Part shown: piece by piece, positions 50,388 to 59,336 of the stretch | Position numbering within the stretch: position 1 is the first letter of the stretch | How the letters are laid out: each line of letters opens with the position of its first letter | NCBI GenBank assembly: GCA_022800625.1 | Contig: JAAWQR010000001.1 | Coordinates: 19,736 to 83,735 of the forward strand | Reading direction: 5' to 3' | DNA length: 64,000 nt | Source of the DNA: Clostridiales bacterium | GTDB lineage: Bacteria; Bacillota; Clostridia; Oscillospirales; CAG-272 | The notes under the pieces: model-generated | The model's input: the letters and a program-made list of their open reading frames with translations, nothing else | Told to the model about the DNA's origin: nothing | The model's database searches: none | Translations under genes and position numbers: made by a program

Positions 50388-51062
50388 TTATACGTTTTTT
50401 ACTGCCTTATATCCAAGTCCTCTTACAGAAATAATTTCAAATTCACTAAAATTTTCAAATCTTTTTCGTAATCGTCCTATATGTACAGTTACTGTTTCCC
50501 ACCCCGTATCGCTTTCAGGTCCCCAAATTTCATCCATAAGCTGTATACGTGTAAAAATCTTCCCGGGGTACGACAGAAGCTTAAACAGTATCTGAAATTC
50601 TTTTTGCGGAAGCTCTTGTATTTCATCTTTTTTTCGCACTGTATATGAATCATAATCAAGTGTTACATCTCCGATCACGATTCTTCGCTCACTGAATATT
50701 TTTGCTCTTCTGAGTAAGGCTTTTATACGGAGCAGCATTTCTTCTTCATCAATCGGTTTTGTCATATAATCATCTGTTCCGACTATGAAGCCTCGGCGTT
50801 TATCCGATGGAAGCTGTTTGGCTGAAATCATTAAAATAGGCAGTTCCTCATTATTTTCGCGAAGAGTCCTTGTTAAATCATAACCATCCATATTCGGCAT
50901 CATAATGTCGATTACAGCAAGGTCAATATGCTCGTTTTCTATAATACTTAAAGCTTTAATTCCGTCTTCTGCCGTAATGACTGTGTAACTTTCCTTTTCA
51001 AGCACGGCTTTTAAAAGCAATCTCGTACTTCTGTCATCTTCGGCTACTAAAATATGAAACAA
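50388..51062 (-). CDS. OmpR/PhoB-type response regulator
   Basis: FHILVAEDDRSTRLLLKAVLEKE, DLAVIDIMMPNMDGYDLTR, C-terminal wHTH. Likely TTG start at 51062, 7 nt after GGAGG; the track start at 51128 lacks an RBS. Confidence 0.9.
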   Translation of the reverse strand: MFHILVAEDDRSTRLLLKAVLEKESYTVITAEDGIKALSIIENEHIDLAVIDIMMPNMDGYDLTRTLRENNEELPILMISAKQLPSDKRRGFIVGTDDYMTKPIDEEEMLLRIKALLRRAKIFSERRIVIGDVTLDYDSYTVRKKDEIQELPQKEFQILFKLLSYPGKIFTRIQLMDEIWGPESDTGWETVTVHIGRLRKRFENFSEFEIISVRGLGYKAVKNV

Positions 51063-51297
51063 TATTAATTCCTCCGCCGAGTAAATTTTATATAAATTGA
51101 GTATACTAAAATAATTCAGTGTTGTCAAGCAAAATAAGACTGCTAAAGCCTTTAAGTGATATAAGTCGTTTTTTGTTTACAACTTAACTGTTGAAATAAC
51201 ATGTATGGCATAATATAATTTGTGTGAGAAATAAATTCAATGTTTTGTTTTCTTTGTGATAATTGAAGTACAGTCTCACAAAAAAAGGAGATACAAA

Positions 51298-51801
51298 ATG
51301 AACTTAAATGTAAACAGGCAATTTCCTCTTCGAGAAATTGATGATGAACGCATATCCATGCTGACTTCTACTCCGATAACATTGATAGGAGAGATATCCA
51401 GTCTTATGAATGCCAGACTTCTTGCAGGTGAGGACAAGCATTCTCTTTTGCAAAAATCTTCAAGACTTATAATGCTTGCTCTTGCTAAGAAGGAGGGGGT
51501 AACACAGCTTGATTTAGTAAGAGAAACTTATCTGAAAGCTCCGACAATCAGCGTAACTCTTCAAAAACTTGAAAAAGATGGTTATGTATTGAGAAAACCT
51601 GATAATTATGATCTCAGAGCTGTAAGAGTATATCTGTCCGAAAACGGCAGAGCATATAATGAAATTATGGTAAAAAAGATTCGCGCTCAAGAAAAGGAAG
51701 TTCTTAAATGTCTATCCGAAAGTGAAAATAAACAGCTTATGCAGTTATTGGCCAAATTGAAAGACAATATGATTGACAAGCGCGAAATAATAAAATTTTA
51801 A
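51298..51801 (+). CDS. MarR family transcriptional regulator
   Basis: KKEGVTQLDLVRETYLKAPTISVTLQKLEKDGYVLRKPDNYDLRAVRVYLSENGR. RBS AAAGGAG ahead of ATG 51298. Confidence 0.9.
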   Translation: MNLNVNRQFPLREIDDERISMLTSTPITLIGEISSLMNARLLAGEDKHSLLQKSSRLIMLALAKKEGVTQLDLVRETYLKAPTISVTLQKLEKDGYVLRKPDNYDLRAVRVYLSENGRAYNEIMVKKIRAQEKEVLKCLSESENKQLMQLLAKLKDNMIDKREIIKF

Positions 51802-51899
51802 TTTCAAATTTGTATTGAAATTTTCCCTAAATTGTTTTAAAATATAAGTGTAGCAATTTTTCAGGAAAGGAAGCTGTACAGAGCAGTACGGTACACAAA

Positions 51900-52802
51900 A
51901 TGACACTATTTATTCTTGCAGGCGGAATGGGTTCACGATACGGAGGACTCAAGCAAATTGATCCGTTTACGGAAAACGGAGAATTTATAATAGACTTTTC
52001 TATATATGATGCAATCAAAGCGGGATTTGACCGTGTTGTATTCCTCATCAAAGAAGAGAACTATGAAGTTTTCCACGAAACGGTAGGGAAACGAGTTGAA
52101 GGAAAAATCAAGGTCGAATATGTATTTCAGAAGCCTGAGCTTTATGTCGGTGCTGAAAATATTCCGGAAGGTCGCGTAAAGCCTTGGGGCACAACTCACG
52201 CTCTCCTGTGCGGAAGCGAAGTATTAAAGGATGATACGTTTGTCGTAATTAACGCTGATGACTTTTACGGAAGAGATCCTTTCATGAAGGTTGCTGAATA
52301 TCTGAAAAATATATCACTTGATTCAACAGACTATTGCATGGTAGGCTACCATGTCGGTAATACATTAACCGATAACGGAAGCGTTGCTCGCGGTGTATGC
52401 AATATTAAAGACGGCAAACTGGATACTATTGTAGAACGCACTAAGATTTATAAAACTGATACAGGAGCACGTTTTTTTGAAGATAACGGAGATCCTGTTA
52501 ATCTTGTACCTGAAACAGTTGTTTCAATGAACTTTTGGGGATTCACTCCTGCCGTTTTCAAGGGGCTTGAAAAAGACTTTGAAGCATTCAAAAAGGATAA
52601 TACTAAGGATCCGCTGAAGAGTGAAGCGCTCCTTCCTAATGCTATCGGTCAAATGATAAACAACGATGAGTGCAGCGTAACGGTTCTTGAAACTACCGCA
52701 AAATGGTTCGGAGTTACATACGCGGAAGATAAAGCGAATACAATTGCACGTATCAACCAGCTTATTGCCGATGGTGAGTACCCCAACGGACTTTGGAAAT
52801 AA
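51900..52802 (+). CDS. Sugar nucleotidyltransferase family protein
   Basis: 300 aa; TLFILAGGMGSRYGGLKQIDPF, VINADDFYGRDPF. Confidence 0.85.
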   Translation: MTLFILAGGMGSRYGGLKQIDPFTENGEFIIDFSIYDAIKAGFDRVVFLIKEENYEVFHETVGKRVEGKIKVEYVFQKPELYVGAENIPEGRVKPWGTTHALLCGSEVLKDDTFVVINADDFYGRDPFMKVAEYLKNISLDSTDYCMVGYHVGNTLTDNGSVARGVCNIKDGKLDTIVERTKIYKTDTGARFFEDNGDPVNLVPETVVSMNFWGFTPAVFKGLEKDFEAFKKDNTKDPLKSEALLPNAIGQMINNDECSVTVLETTAKWFGVTYAEDKANTIARINQLIADGEYPNGLWK

Positions 52803-52850
52803 TTATAATGATTTTATCCGCTTATAATTGCGGTGAAACGGAGGAATGAT

Positions 52851-53867
52851 ATGTCAATTCTTGTTACAGGCGGAGCCGGATATATTGGTTCACATACGGT
52901 TGTAGAACTGCAAAACGCCGGATATGATGTCGTTGTTGTAGATAATCTCTCAAATTCAAGCAGAAAGAGCCTTGAGAGAGTTGAAGAAATAACAGGGAAG
53001 TCTGTAAAATTTTATCTTGCTGATATTCTTGACCGTGATGCACTTGAAGATATATTTAATAAAGAAAATATTGATTCTTGCATACATTTTGCCGGTCTTA
53101 AATCTGTAGGTGAATCTGTTCAAAAGCCTTGGGAATATTATAATAATAACATAACAGGAACGCTCGTTCTTATTGATGTTATGAAAAAGCACGGCGTTAA
53201 AAATATAATTTTCTCATCTTCTGCAACAGTGTACGGAGATCCCGCTTTTATTCCGATAACAGAAGAATGTCCTAAAGGACAGTGCACAAATCCTTACGGT
53301 TGGACAAAATCAATGCTTGAGCAGATATTTATGGATGTTCATAAAGCCGATCCGGAATGGAATATTGTCTTACTCAGATATTTCAATCCGATTGGCGCTC
53401 ATAAGAGCGGTCTGATCGGAGAAAATCCGAATGGAATACCGAATAATCTAATGCCTTATATAACTCAGGTCGCTGTCGGAAAGCTTCCTGAACTAAGTGT
53501 TTTCGGAAATGACTATGATACACATGACGGTACAGGTGTCCGTGATTACATTCACGTAGTAGACCTTGCTAAAGGTCATGTTAAATCTTTAAAGAAAATT
53601 GAAGATAATGCAGGACTTAAAGTATATAACCTAGGCACAGGCACAGGATACAGTGTGCTTGACATGGTAAATAACTTTGAGCAAGCTAATAACATCAAAG
53701 TTCCGTATTCAATAAAGGCAAGACGTCCAGGCGATATAGCTACATGCTATGCTGATCCGTCTTTGGCTGAAAAAGAGCTTGGCTGGAAAGCTGAAAATAA
53801 TATTAAAGATATGTGCGCTGACTCTTGGAGATGGCAAAGCATGAATCCAAATGGATTTGAAGACTGA
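52851..53867 (+). CDS. galE: UDP-glucose 4-epimerase
   Basis: [57 protein letters not shown] (YxxxK context). Confidence 0.95.
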   Translation: MSILVTGGAGYIGSHTVVELQNAGYDVVVVDNLSNSSRKSLERVEEITGKSVKFYLADILDRDALEDIFNKENIDSCIHFAGLKSVGESVQKPWEYYNNNITGTLVLIDVMKKHGVKNIIFSSSATVYGDPAFIPITEECPKGQCTNPYGWTKSMLEQIFMDVHKADPEWNIVLLRYFNPIGAHKSGLIGENPNGIPNNLMPYITQVAVGKLPELSVFGNDYDTHDGTGVRDYIHVVDLAKGHVKSLKKIEDNAGLKVYNLGTGTGYSVLDMVNNFEQANNIKVPYSIKARRPGDIATCYADPSLAEKELGWKAENNIKDMCADSWRWQSMNPNGFED

Positions 53868-53878
53868 CATAACACTAA

Positions 53879-53909
53879 AACCGCAAATGCGAAACCTGCA
53901 TTTGCGGTT
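53879..53909 (+). terminator. Intrinsic terminator after galE
   Basis: AACCGCAAATGC-GAAACCT-GCATTTGCGGTT. Confidence 0.7.
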
Positions 53910-53986
53910 AATATTATCTTCCCTTAATTATACAAAATTTGCATTTTGTATAATTAGATATAACTATCGAATTATTAGATTTTGCT

Positions 53987-54271
53987 TTACTGTCCGTTTG
54001 CATTACTTTTATATTTCAATTTTGTGGCTTCACCTCCCCGCAAATGTCTCTCGGATTTATTTTTGTCTAACAGTTCTCTTGTTTCTTCATATAAGGTGTT
54101 GTTTATCTCTTTCAGACGTGATGTTACATCTTTATGTACGGTAGACTTACTGATTCCGAAATATTTTGCAGCATCTCTTACTGTTGCCTGATTAACGAGC
54201 AGATATTTTGCAAGCCTTTCACATCTGTCTTCAATTTCATTCTCGCACAGTCTGTCAACGATTTCTGACAT
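53987..54271 (-). CDS. spoIIID: Sporulation transcriptional regulator SpoIIID
   Basis: IEDRCERLAKYLLVNQATVRDAAKYFGISKSTVHKDVTSRLKEIN, characteristic SpoIIID HTH. Confidence 0.93.
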   Translation of the reverse strand: MSEIVDRLCENEIEDRCERLAKYLLVNQATVRDAAKYFGISKSTVHKDVTSRLKEINNTLYEETRELLDKNKSERHLRGGEATKLKYKSNANGQ

Positions 54272-54388
54272 TATACTAAACCTCACATACATTTAACAAA
54301 TCACGGACAGTATGATATTTTTCCGCTTTGGTTAAGTATATGAGAATTTATATATACATATTACTTTAATAAATAGGCTTATAAAGAA

Positions 54389-54428
54389 AATCATGGTACA
54401 TAAGATTTCAACTCATTGCACCATGATT
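54389..54428 (-). terminator. Terminator downstream of the SIS protein gene
   Basis: AATCATGGTgCA...TGtACCATGATTTTCTTT on the minus strand. Confidence 0.65.
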
Positions 54429-54443
54429 CTTTTATAATTTAAT

Positions 54444-55484
54444 TTACTTCGTTATAGTTATCTTATTAATAACGCCCGCTTTATCAGGATCAATACCGCG
54501 AAGAATTGTCAGTTTGCATGCAAGAATCTGGAATACCAGCACAGTAACAAATGCCGATGTAAATTCAGAACCTGTGTCGGGAACTACAACTTCTGTAACG
54601 CCATCAGGAACAGCTGAAGCATCGTCAGTAATGAAGATTATATCTGATTTAACATTTTTCAGCTTTTTTGTGATTTCTATAGCGTCATCAATTGTAACAC
54701 CTTTGGGGGCTATAACAAATGTCATATCGCCTTCATGAAGCTGTGCTATAGGACCGTGATGGAAATCTGAAATAGGATACCCTTTCATTTTGATTTTATT
54801 AGTTTCGAGCATTTTAAGAGCGCCCTCAAGAGCAATGCTATATGACACACCACGACCGAGAATTACAGCGCCGGGAATATTCTCACACTTTACTGCAAGC
54901 TCTTCAAGCTTAGTATCGAGAGAATCAATAAGCTCTTTAACCTTTGCAGGAACTGCTTTTAAGTCATTAAGAAATTGCTCGTTGCATGACCATTTAGAGG
55001 CAAGGAGAGCAAGAAGCATCATTTGTGAGGTAAATGTTTTTGTAGCAGCAATGCTTACTTCAGGTCCCGCACCGCAGTATAGATGATATTCAGCTTCTCC
55101 TGCCATAGGAGATGAAGTATCGTTAGTTATGGCAACCGTAACTGCTCCGTCAGATTTAGCGCTTTTCAGCACTTCAAGAACATCTTCGGCTTTACCTGAC
55201 TGTGATACTCCTATAACAAGATATTTTGAAAGATCAACATGAGAATTATATTTTGTAAATACGGAAGGTGTGCCGAGTGTGCACGGAAGTCCTGCAAGAA
55301 TTCCGAAAATATACTGACCGTAAATGCAGGCATGATCAGACGTACCTCTGGCAGCAAAATAAATTCCGCATATTCCCTTCGTTTTTGCTGCTGCAGCTAT
55401 TTTTTCTGCAACGCTTTCGTTGTTTGAAATAACTGAAGACAGCACAGACGGCTGCTCTCTGATTTCGCGTTCAAGATTTATCAT
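54444..55484 (-). CDS. SIS domain sugar isomerase (GlmS isomerase-domain-like)
   Basis: INLEREIREQPSVLSSVISNN, GIYFAARGTSDHACIYGQY, VSQSGKAEDVLEVLKSAK, KMKGYPISDFHHGPIAQL. Confidence 0.85.
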   Translation of the reverse strand: MINLEREIREQPSVLSSVISNNESVAEKIAAAAKTKGICGIYFAARGTSDHACIYGQYIFGILAGLPCTLGTPSVFTKYNSHVDLSKYLVIGVSQSGKAEDVLEVLKSAKSDGAVTVAITNDTSSPMAGEAEYHLYCGAGPEVSIAATKTFTSQMMLLALLASKWSCNEQFLNDLKAVPAKVKELIDSLDTKLEELAVKCENIPGAVILGRGVSYSIALEGALKMLETNKIKMKGYPISDFHHGPIAQLHEGDMTFVIAPKGVTIDDAIEITKKLKNVKSDIIFITDDASAVPDGVTEVVVPDTGSEFTSAFVTVLVFQILACKLTILRGIDPDKAGVINKITITK

Positions 55485-55556
55485 TTTTTCTCCATTCTGC
55501 CGCTTTGCGACATTAATTATTTGAAAACTCATATAGAAACAGTATATATTAAAGAC

Positions 55557-56384
55557 TTATTTTGCCGGATTTTCCTTAAAATAAGAATCTATTCCATCGG
55601 CAATGGACTTAGCAAACTTAACTTGCCAATCTGAATCCTTCATATTAGCTGCATCCTGTTCATTAGTCATAAAACCTATTTCAATAAGAGAAGCAGGTAC
55701 ATGAGTGTATTTTACAACATAGAAAACTTCATTTTCACTTGTAGGTTTTACGCTGTCAGGAAAATCAGTTTCAATTTTACCGCGTATACTTTCTGCAATT
55801 GCCGCATCATTATTTGTTGATTTTGCATTACCTTCATAATAGTAAATTCTCGTACCTGAAGTGGCTGAAGAATCATATGAATTACAATGCAGCGAAACAA
55901 AGTAGTCAATGTTCCCTGCAACAGAATTTGCAAAAGATACTCTCTCCTGAGGGTTGAATTTGTCATTAGAATCATCAATAGGAGTTTTTGGAATGGTTTC
56001 ACCGTCATGCGTTAATATAACGGTATACCCTAACATTTCAAGCTGATTCTTAAGTTTTTTTGAAACATCAAGGGTAATATCTTTTTCAAGATATTCTCCC
56101 AAGAAATCAGATTGAGCCCCTCCGTCCTCAAAACCATGTCCGGGATCAATACATATGACCATGGAGTTTGACGGAATAGCTTGTGGGTTGCTCGAATCCG
56201 CTTTCTGGTCTGAAGTATCATCGGATTGAACTGGCGCAAAAGCTTCCCTGCCGACTCCTACATCCGGCATAAATCCGGTTTCATAATTTTCAGAACTTAC
56301 AGCACAGCTTGATAGAATAATTGAAGAGAGTATTATTGATGCAGCCAAAGCGGAAAACTTAATTTTAGATTTATTTATGTTCAT
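55557..56384 (-). CDS. N-acetylmuramoyl-L-alanine amidase (Amidase_3), lipoprotein
   Basis: 275 aa; lipobox-like ILSSCAVS, ICIDPGHGFEDGGAQ, FVSLHCNSYDSSATSGTRIYYYEG, ASLIEIGFMTNEQD. Confidence 0.92.
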   Translation of the reverse strand: MNINKSKIKFSALAASIILSSIILSSCAVSSENYETGFMPDVGVGREAFAPVQSDDTSDQKADSSNPQAIPSNSMVICIDPGHGFEDGGAQSDFLGEYLEKDITLDVSKKLKNQLEMLGYTVILTHDGETIPKTPIDDSNDKFNPQERVSFANSVAGNIDYFVSLHCNSYDSSATSGTRIYYYEGNAKSTNNDAAIAESIRGKIETDFPDSVKPTSENEVFYVVKYTHVPASLIEIGFMTNEQDAANMKDSDWQVKFAKSIADGIDSYFKENPAK

Positions 56385-56413
56385 ATCTGATATTTTTCAC
56401 TTATTTTTGAAGT

Positions 56414-57670
56414 TTACCTCTTTGAGAGTACGTCTGCCTCATATTTTTTTACATCGCCTATCCATTTATCACCTGTGGGAACACCCTGCATTTCACAGTA
56501 TCTATCCCACACAGCGTAAAACGGCAGTGTTTTTAATTCTTCGAGATATGCAAGACGTGAAGTATAATCACCTTCAAGCTCAAATTTTTTAAGCATTTCA
56601 ACAGGTTCCAGATTAGCAAGCAAAAGCGCTTTCTGCATGTTGCGAGATCCGATTGCCCAACAAGCGATCCTGTTTATGCTTGCATCGAAATAATCAAGTC
56701 CGATATGCACTCTTTCCTGATAACCGCCTCTTACTATCTCAGAAGCAATCGCTCTGGTTTCGTCGTCAAGTATTACTACATGGTCGCTGTCCCAGCGTAC
56801 AGGCCGTGAGACATGAAGAAGAATGCCGTTCATATACTGGAGCGTTGAGCTTATCTTATCTGAAACAACCTCTGTAGGGTGAAAATGACCTGTATCAAGA
56901 GTAACAAGGATATCATTTTTTATAGCGCAGCCGATATAAAATTCATTTGATCCGATAGTACAGCTTTCGGCGCCTATTCCGAATACTTTACTTTCAACCG
57001 AATCTAAATTATATGCTTTATCGGTTTTGAATGCAGAGAAAATTTCATCGTAGGATTTTGCAAGAGCCGCACGGTATTCAGCTTTGCATACGGGCATATC
57101 TTTGAATCCGTCGGGAACCCAAAAATTATTGCAAGAAGGCATTCCGAGCTCACGTCCGAAATATTCTGATATTTTTCTTGATGCAATTCCATGCTCTACC
57201 CAAAATTTTCGGATTCCTTCATCTTGGTGGCTGAGAGTAAATCCGTAGGCTGATAGGTGATGAGAGAAATATGTAGGATTAAAGTCAAGACCATATCCCT
57301 TTTCCTTTGCCCAGGATACCCAAGTTTCAAAATGTTCGGGCGCAATTTCATTTCTATCGACTTTTTTGCCTTGATTATCAAGATATATTGCGTGTATACT
57401 GCACTTTTTTATTCCGGGAATAAGAGAGGCTGCAAAATCAAAGTCTGATTTCAACTCATCGATTGTACGAGCTTTTCCCGGGTAATTTCCCGTTGTCTGA
57501 ATTCCGCCGGTCAAAATTCCGTCCGGGTTCTCAAATCCTCCTACATCGTCTCCCTGCCAGCACTGTATAGACACAGGAGTAGCTGCTGTTTTTTCAATTG
57601 CAATATCCGTATCAACTCCGAGAGCGGCATATACTTCTTTGGCGGCTTCGTATATTTTATTATTGTTCAT
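56414..57670 (-). CDS. rhaA: L-rhamnose isomerase
   Basis: VSIQCWQGDDVGGFENPDGILTGGIQTTGNYPGKART, VTLDTGHFHPTEVVSDKIS. Confidence 0.95.
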   Translation of the reverse strand: MNNNKIYEAAKEVYAALGVDTDIAIEKTAATPVSIQCWQGDDVGGFENPDGILTGGIQTTGNYPGKARTIDELKSDFDFAASLIPGIKKCSIHAIYLDNQGKKVDRNEIAPEHFETWVSWAKEKGYGLDFNPTYFSHHLSAYGFTLSHQDEGIRKFWVEHGIASRKISEYFGRELGMPSCNNFWVPDGFKDMPVCKAEYRAALAKSYDEIFSAFKTDKAYNLDSVESKVFGIGAESCTIGSNEFYIGCAIKNDILVTLDTGHFHPTEVVSDKISSTLQYMNGILLHVSRPVRWDSDHVVILDDETRAIASEIVRGGYQERVHIGLDYFDASINRIACWAIGSRNMQKALLLANLEPVEMLKKFELEGDYTSRLAYLEELKTLPFYAVWDRYCEMQGVPTGDKWIGDVKKYEADVLSKR

Positions 57671-57700
57671 AATCATCTCTCCAATCTTCGGTGACCGCGA

Positions 57701-59191
57701 TTAACTGTCAGCTTCGCCGATTAGCGTTAAGAATCTGCTATAAGCATTGTCCCATTGTGATTTCATCGCGTTATCAGGAGCATATTCTTTAACGTCAAAA
57801 GAATTTCTGACGGCTTCACGCGCATCGTCAAGACCGCTGAGCTCTCCTGTCGCAATGGCCTGCATTGCAATATTTCCGAGCGCTGTAGCCTCTACGGGAC
57901 CTGCTATAACAGCTCTGCCTGAAGCGTCTGCTGCAAACTGAGAAAGCATTTCTTCTTTAGTTCCCCCGCCGACAATATTGATAGTGGGGTATTTTCTGCC
58001 GGTCATAGTCTCAAGCTTTTCGGCTGTCCATCTGTATTTAAGTGCGAGACTTTCAAATATACATCTCACAACCTCTCCCTCGTTTTCGGGAACATGCTGA
58101 CCTGTTGTGCGGCAATATTCCATGATACGTCCGGGCATATCTCCGGCAGGAGAGAACATCGGATCATCAGGGTTAATCAGTGACTGAAGCGGTTTTGACC
58201 TCTTCGCCATAGTTGATAGCTCATCAAAAGAATATTTCTTACCTTCTCTTGCCCACTGTCGTCTTGATTCCTGTTCAAGCCAAAGTCCCATTATATTTTT
58301 CAGAACACGAATAGTTCCGAAAGCGCCGCCTTCATTAGTAAAGTCATATTTGAGTGACTCCTCGGTTATAACAGGCTCCTGACTCTCTATGCCCATAAGC
58401 GACCATGTTCCGCTTGATATGTAGAGGAAATCGTGCCCTTTGGCAGGAACCGAAAGAACAGCGCTTGCTGTATCGTGAGAAGCAACCTTTACTACGCTTG
58501 CGCCTGTATTACCTGTTTCGGCGTCAACTGTCGGCAAAAGCTTTCCGAGTACAGTTCCGGGAGAAACCAGCTCGCAGAACAGGTCACGTTTAAGACCGAA
58601 TTTATCAAGCAGATCAAAAGCATAATTTCTTGTTTTGGCATCCAAAAGAGCTCCCGTCGAAGCTATGGTATACTCACTCTTCATCTCACCTGTAAGAAAA
58701 TATCCGAGCAGGTCAGGCATATTGAGTACTTTCTTCGCAGACTCAACTATCCACGGACGGTACTTGAGATCTGAAGCCATCTGATAAACAGTATTGAAAT
58801 TCATAGACTGAATTCCGGTGATATCGTAAAGCTCCTTCCACGGAACAATATTTTTAAAAACGTATTCGGGTATATTATCAGTGCGGTTGTCTCTGTAGTG
58901 ATACGGATTTGAGATGAGAGCTCCTGCGGCGTCAATATAACCGTAGTCAACTCCCCAAGTATCGATACCTATTGTATCAACTCCGCATTCAAGCGAGCAC
59001 TTGAGCACAGCAGTTTTAATCTCATGTAAAAGTCTGAGAGTATCCCACGTGAATCCTCCGGGTGTCATAACGGGATCGTTGGAAAATCTGTGCATTTCGT
59101 TTAATGATATTTTTTTACCGTCAAAAGAGCCGATAATTCCTCTGCCGCTGGACGCGCCGAGATCTATCGCAAGCATTTTTTTAGAAGCCAT
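57701..59191 (-). CDS. rhaB: Rhamnulokinase
   Basis: AIDLGASSGRGIIGSFDG, GIDTWGVDYGYID, INIVGGGTKEEMLSQFAADASGRAVIAGPVEATALGN. Confidence 0.94.
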   Translation of the reverse strand: MASKKMLAIDLGASSGRGIIGSFDGKKISLNEMHRFSNDPVMTPGGFTWDTLRLLHEIKTAVLKCSLECGVDTIGIDTWGVDYGYIDAAGALISNPYHYRDNRTDNIPEYVFKNIVPWKELYDITGIQSMNFNTVYQMASDLKYRPWIVESAKKVLNMPDLLGYFLTGEMKSEYTIASTGALLDAKTRNYAFDLLDKFGLKRDLFCELVSPGTVLGKLLPTVDAETGNTGASVVKVASHDTASAVLSVPAKGHDFLYISSGTWSLMGIESQEPVITEESLKYDFTNEGGAFGTIRVLKNIMGLWLEQESRRQWAREGKKYSFDELSTMAKRSKPLQSLINPDDPMFSPAGDMPGRIMEYCRTTGQHVPENEGEVVRCIFESLALKYRWTAEKLETMTGRKYPTINIVGGGTKEEMLSQFAADASGRAVIAGPVEATALGNIAMQAIATGELSGLDDAREAVRNSFDVKEYAPDNAMKSQWDNAYSRFLTLIGEADS

Positions 59192-59336
59192 ATATAACCG
59201 TACCTTTCTGTAATTTATGTTAGCTGTATTATTCTAAATTAATTCGAGCTTTGCAAACTCATATTTTATTATATCAGATTATTCCTGTTTTTTCAATCCC
59301 GGAAAGGAATATAATATATAAATTAGGTAAAAACGC

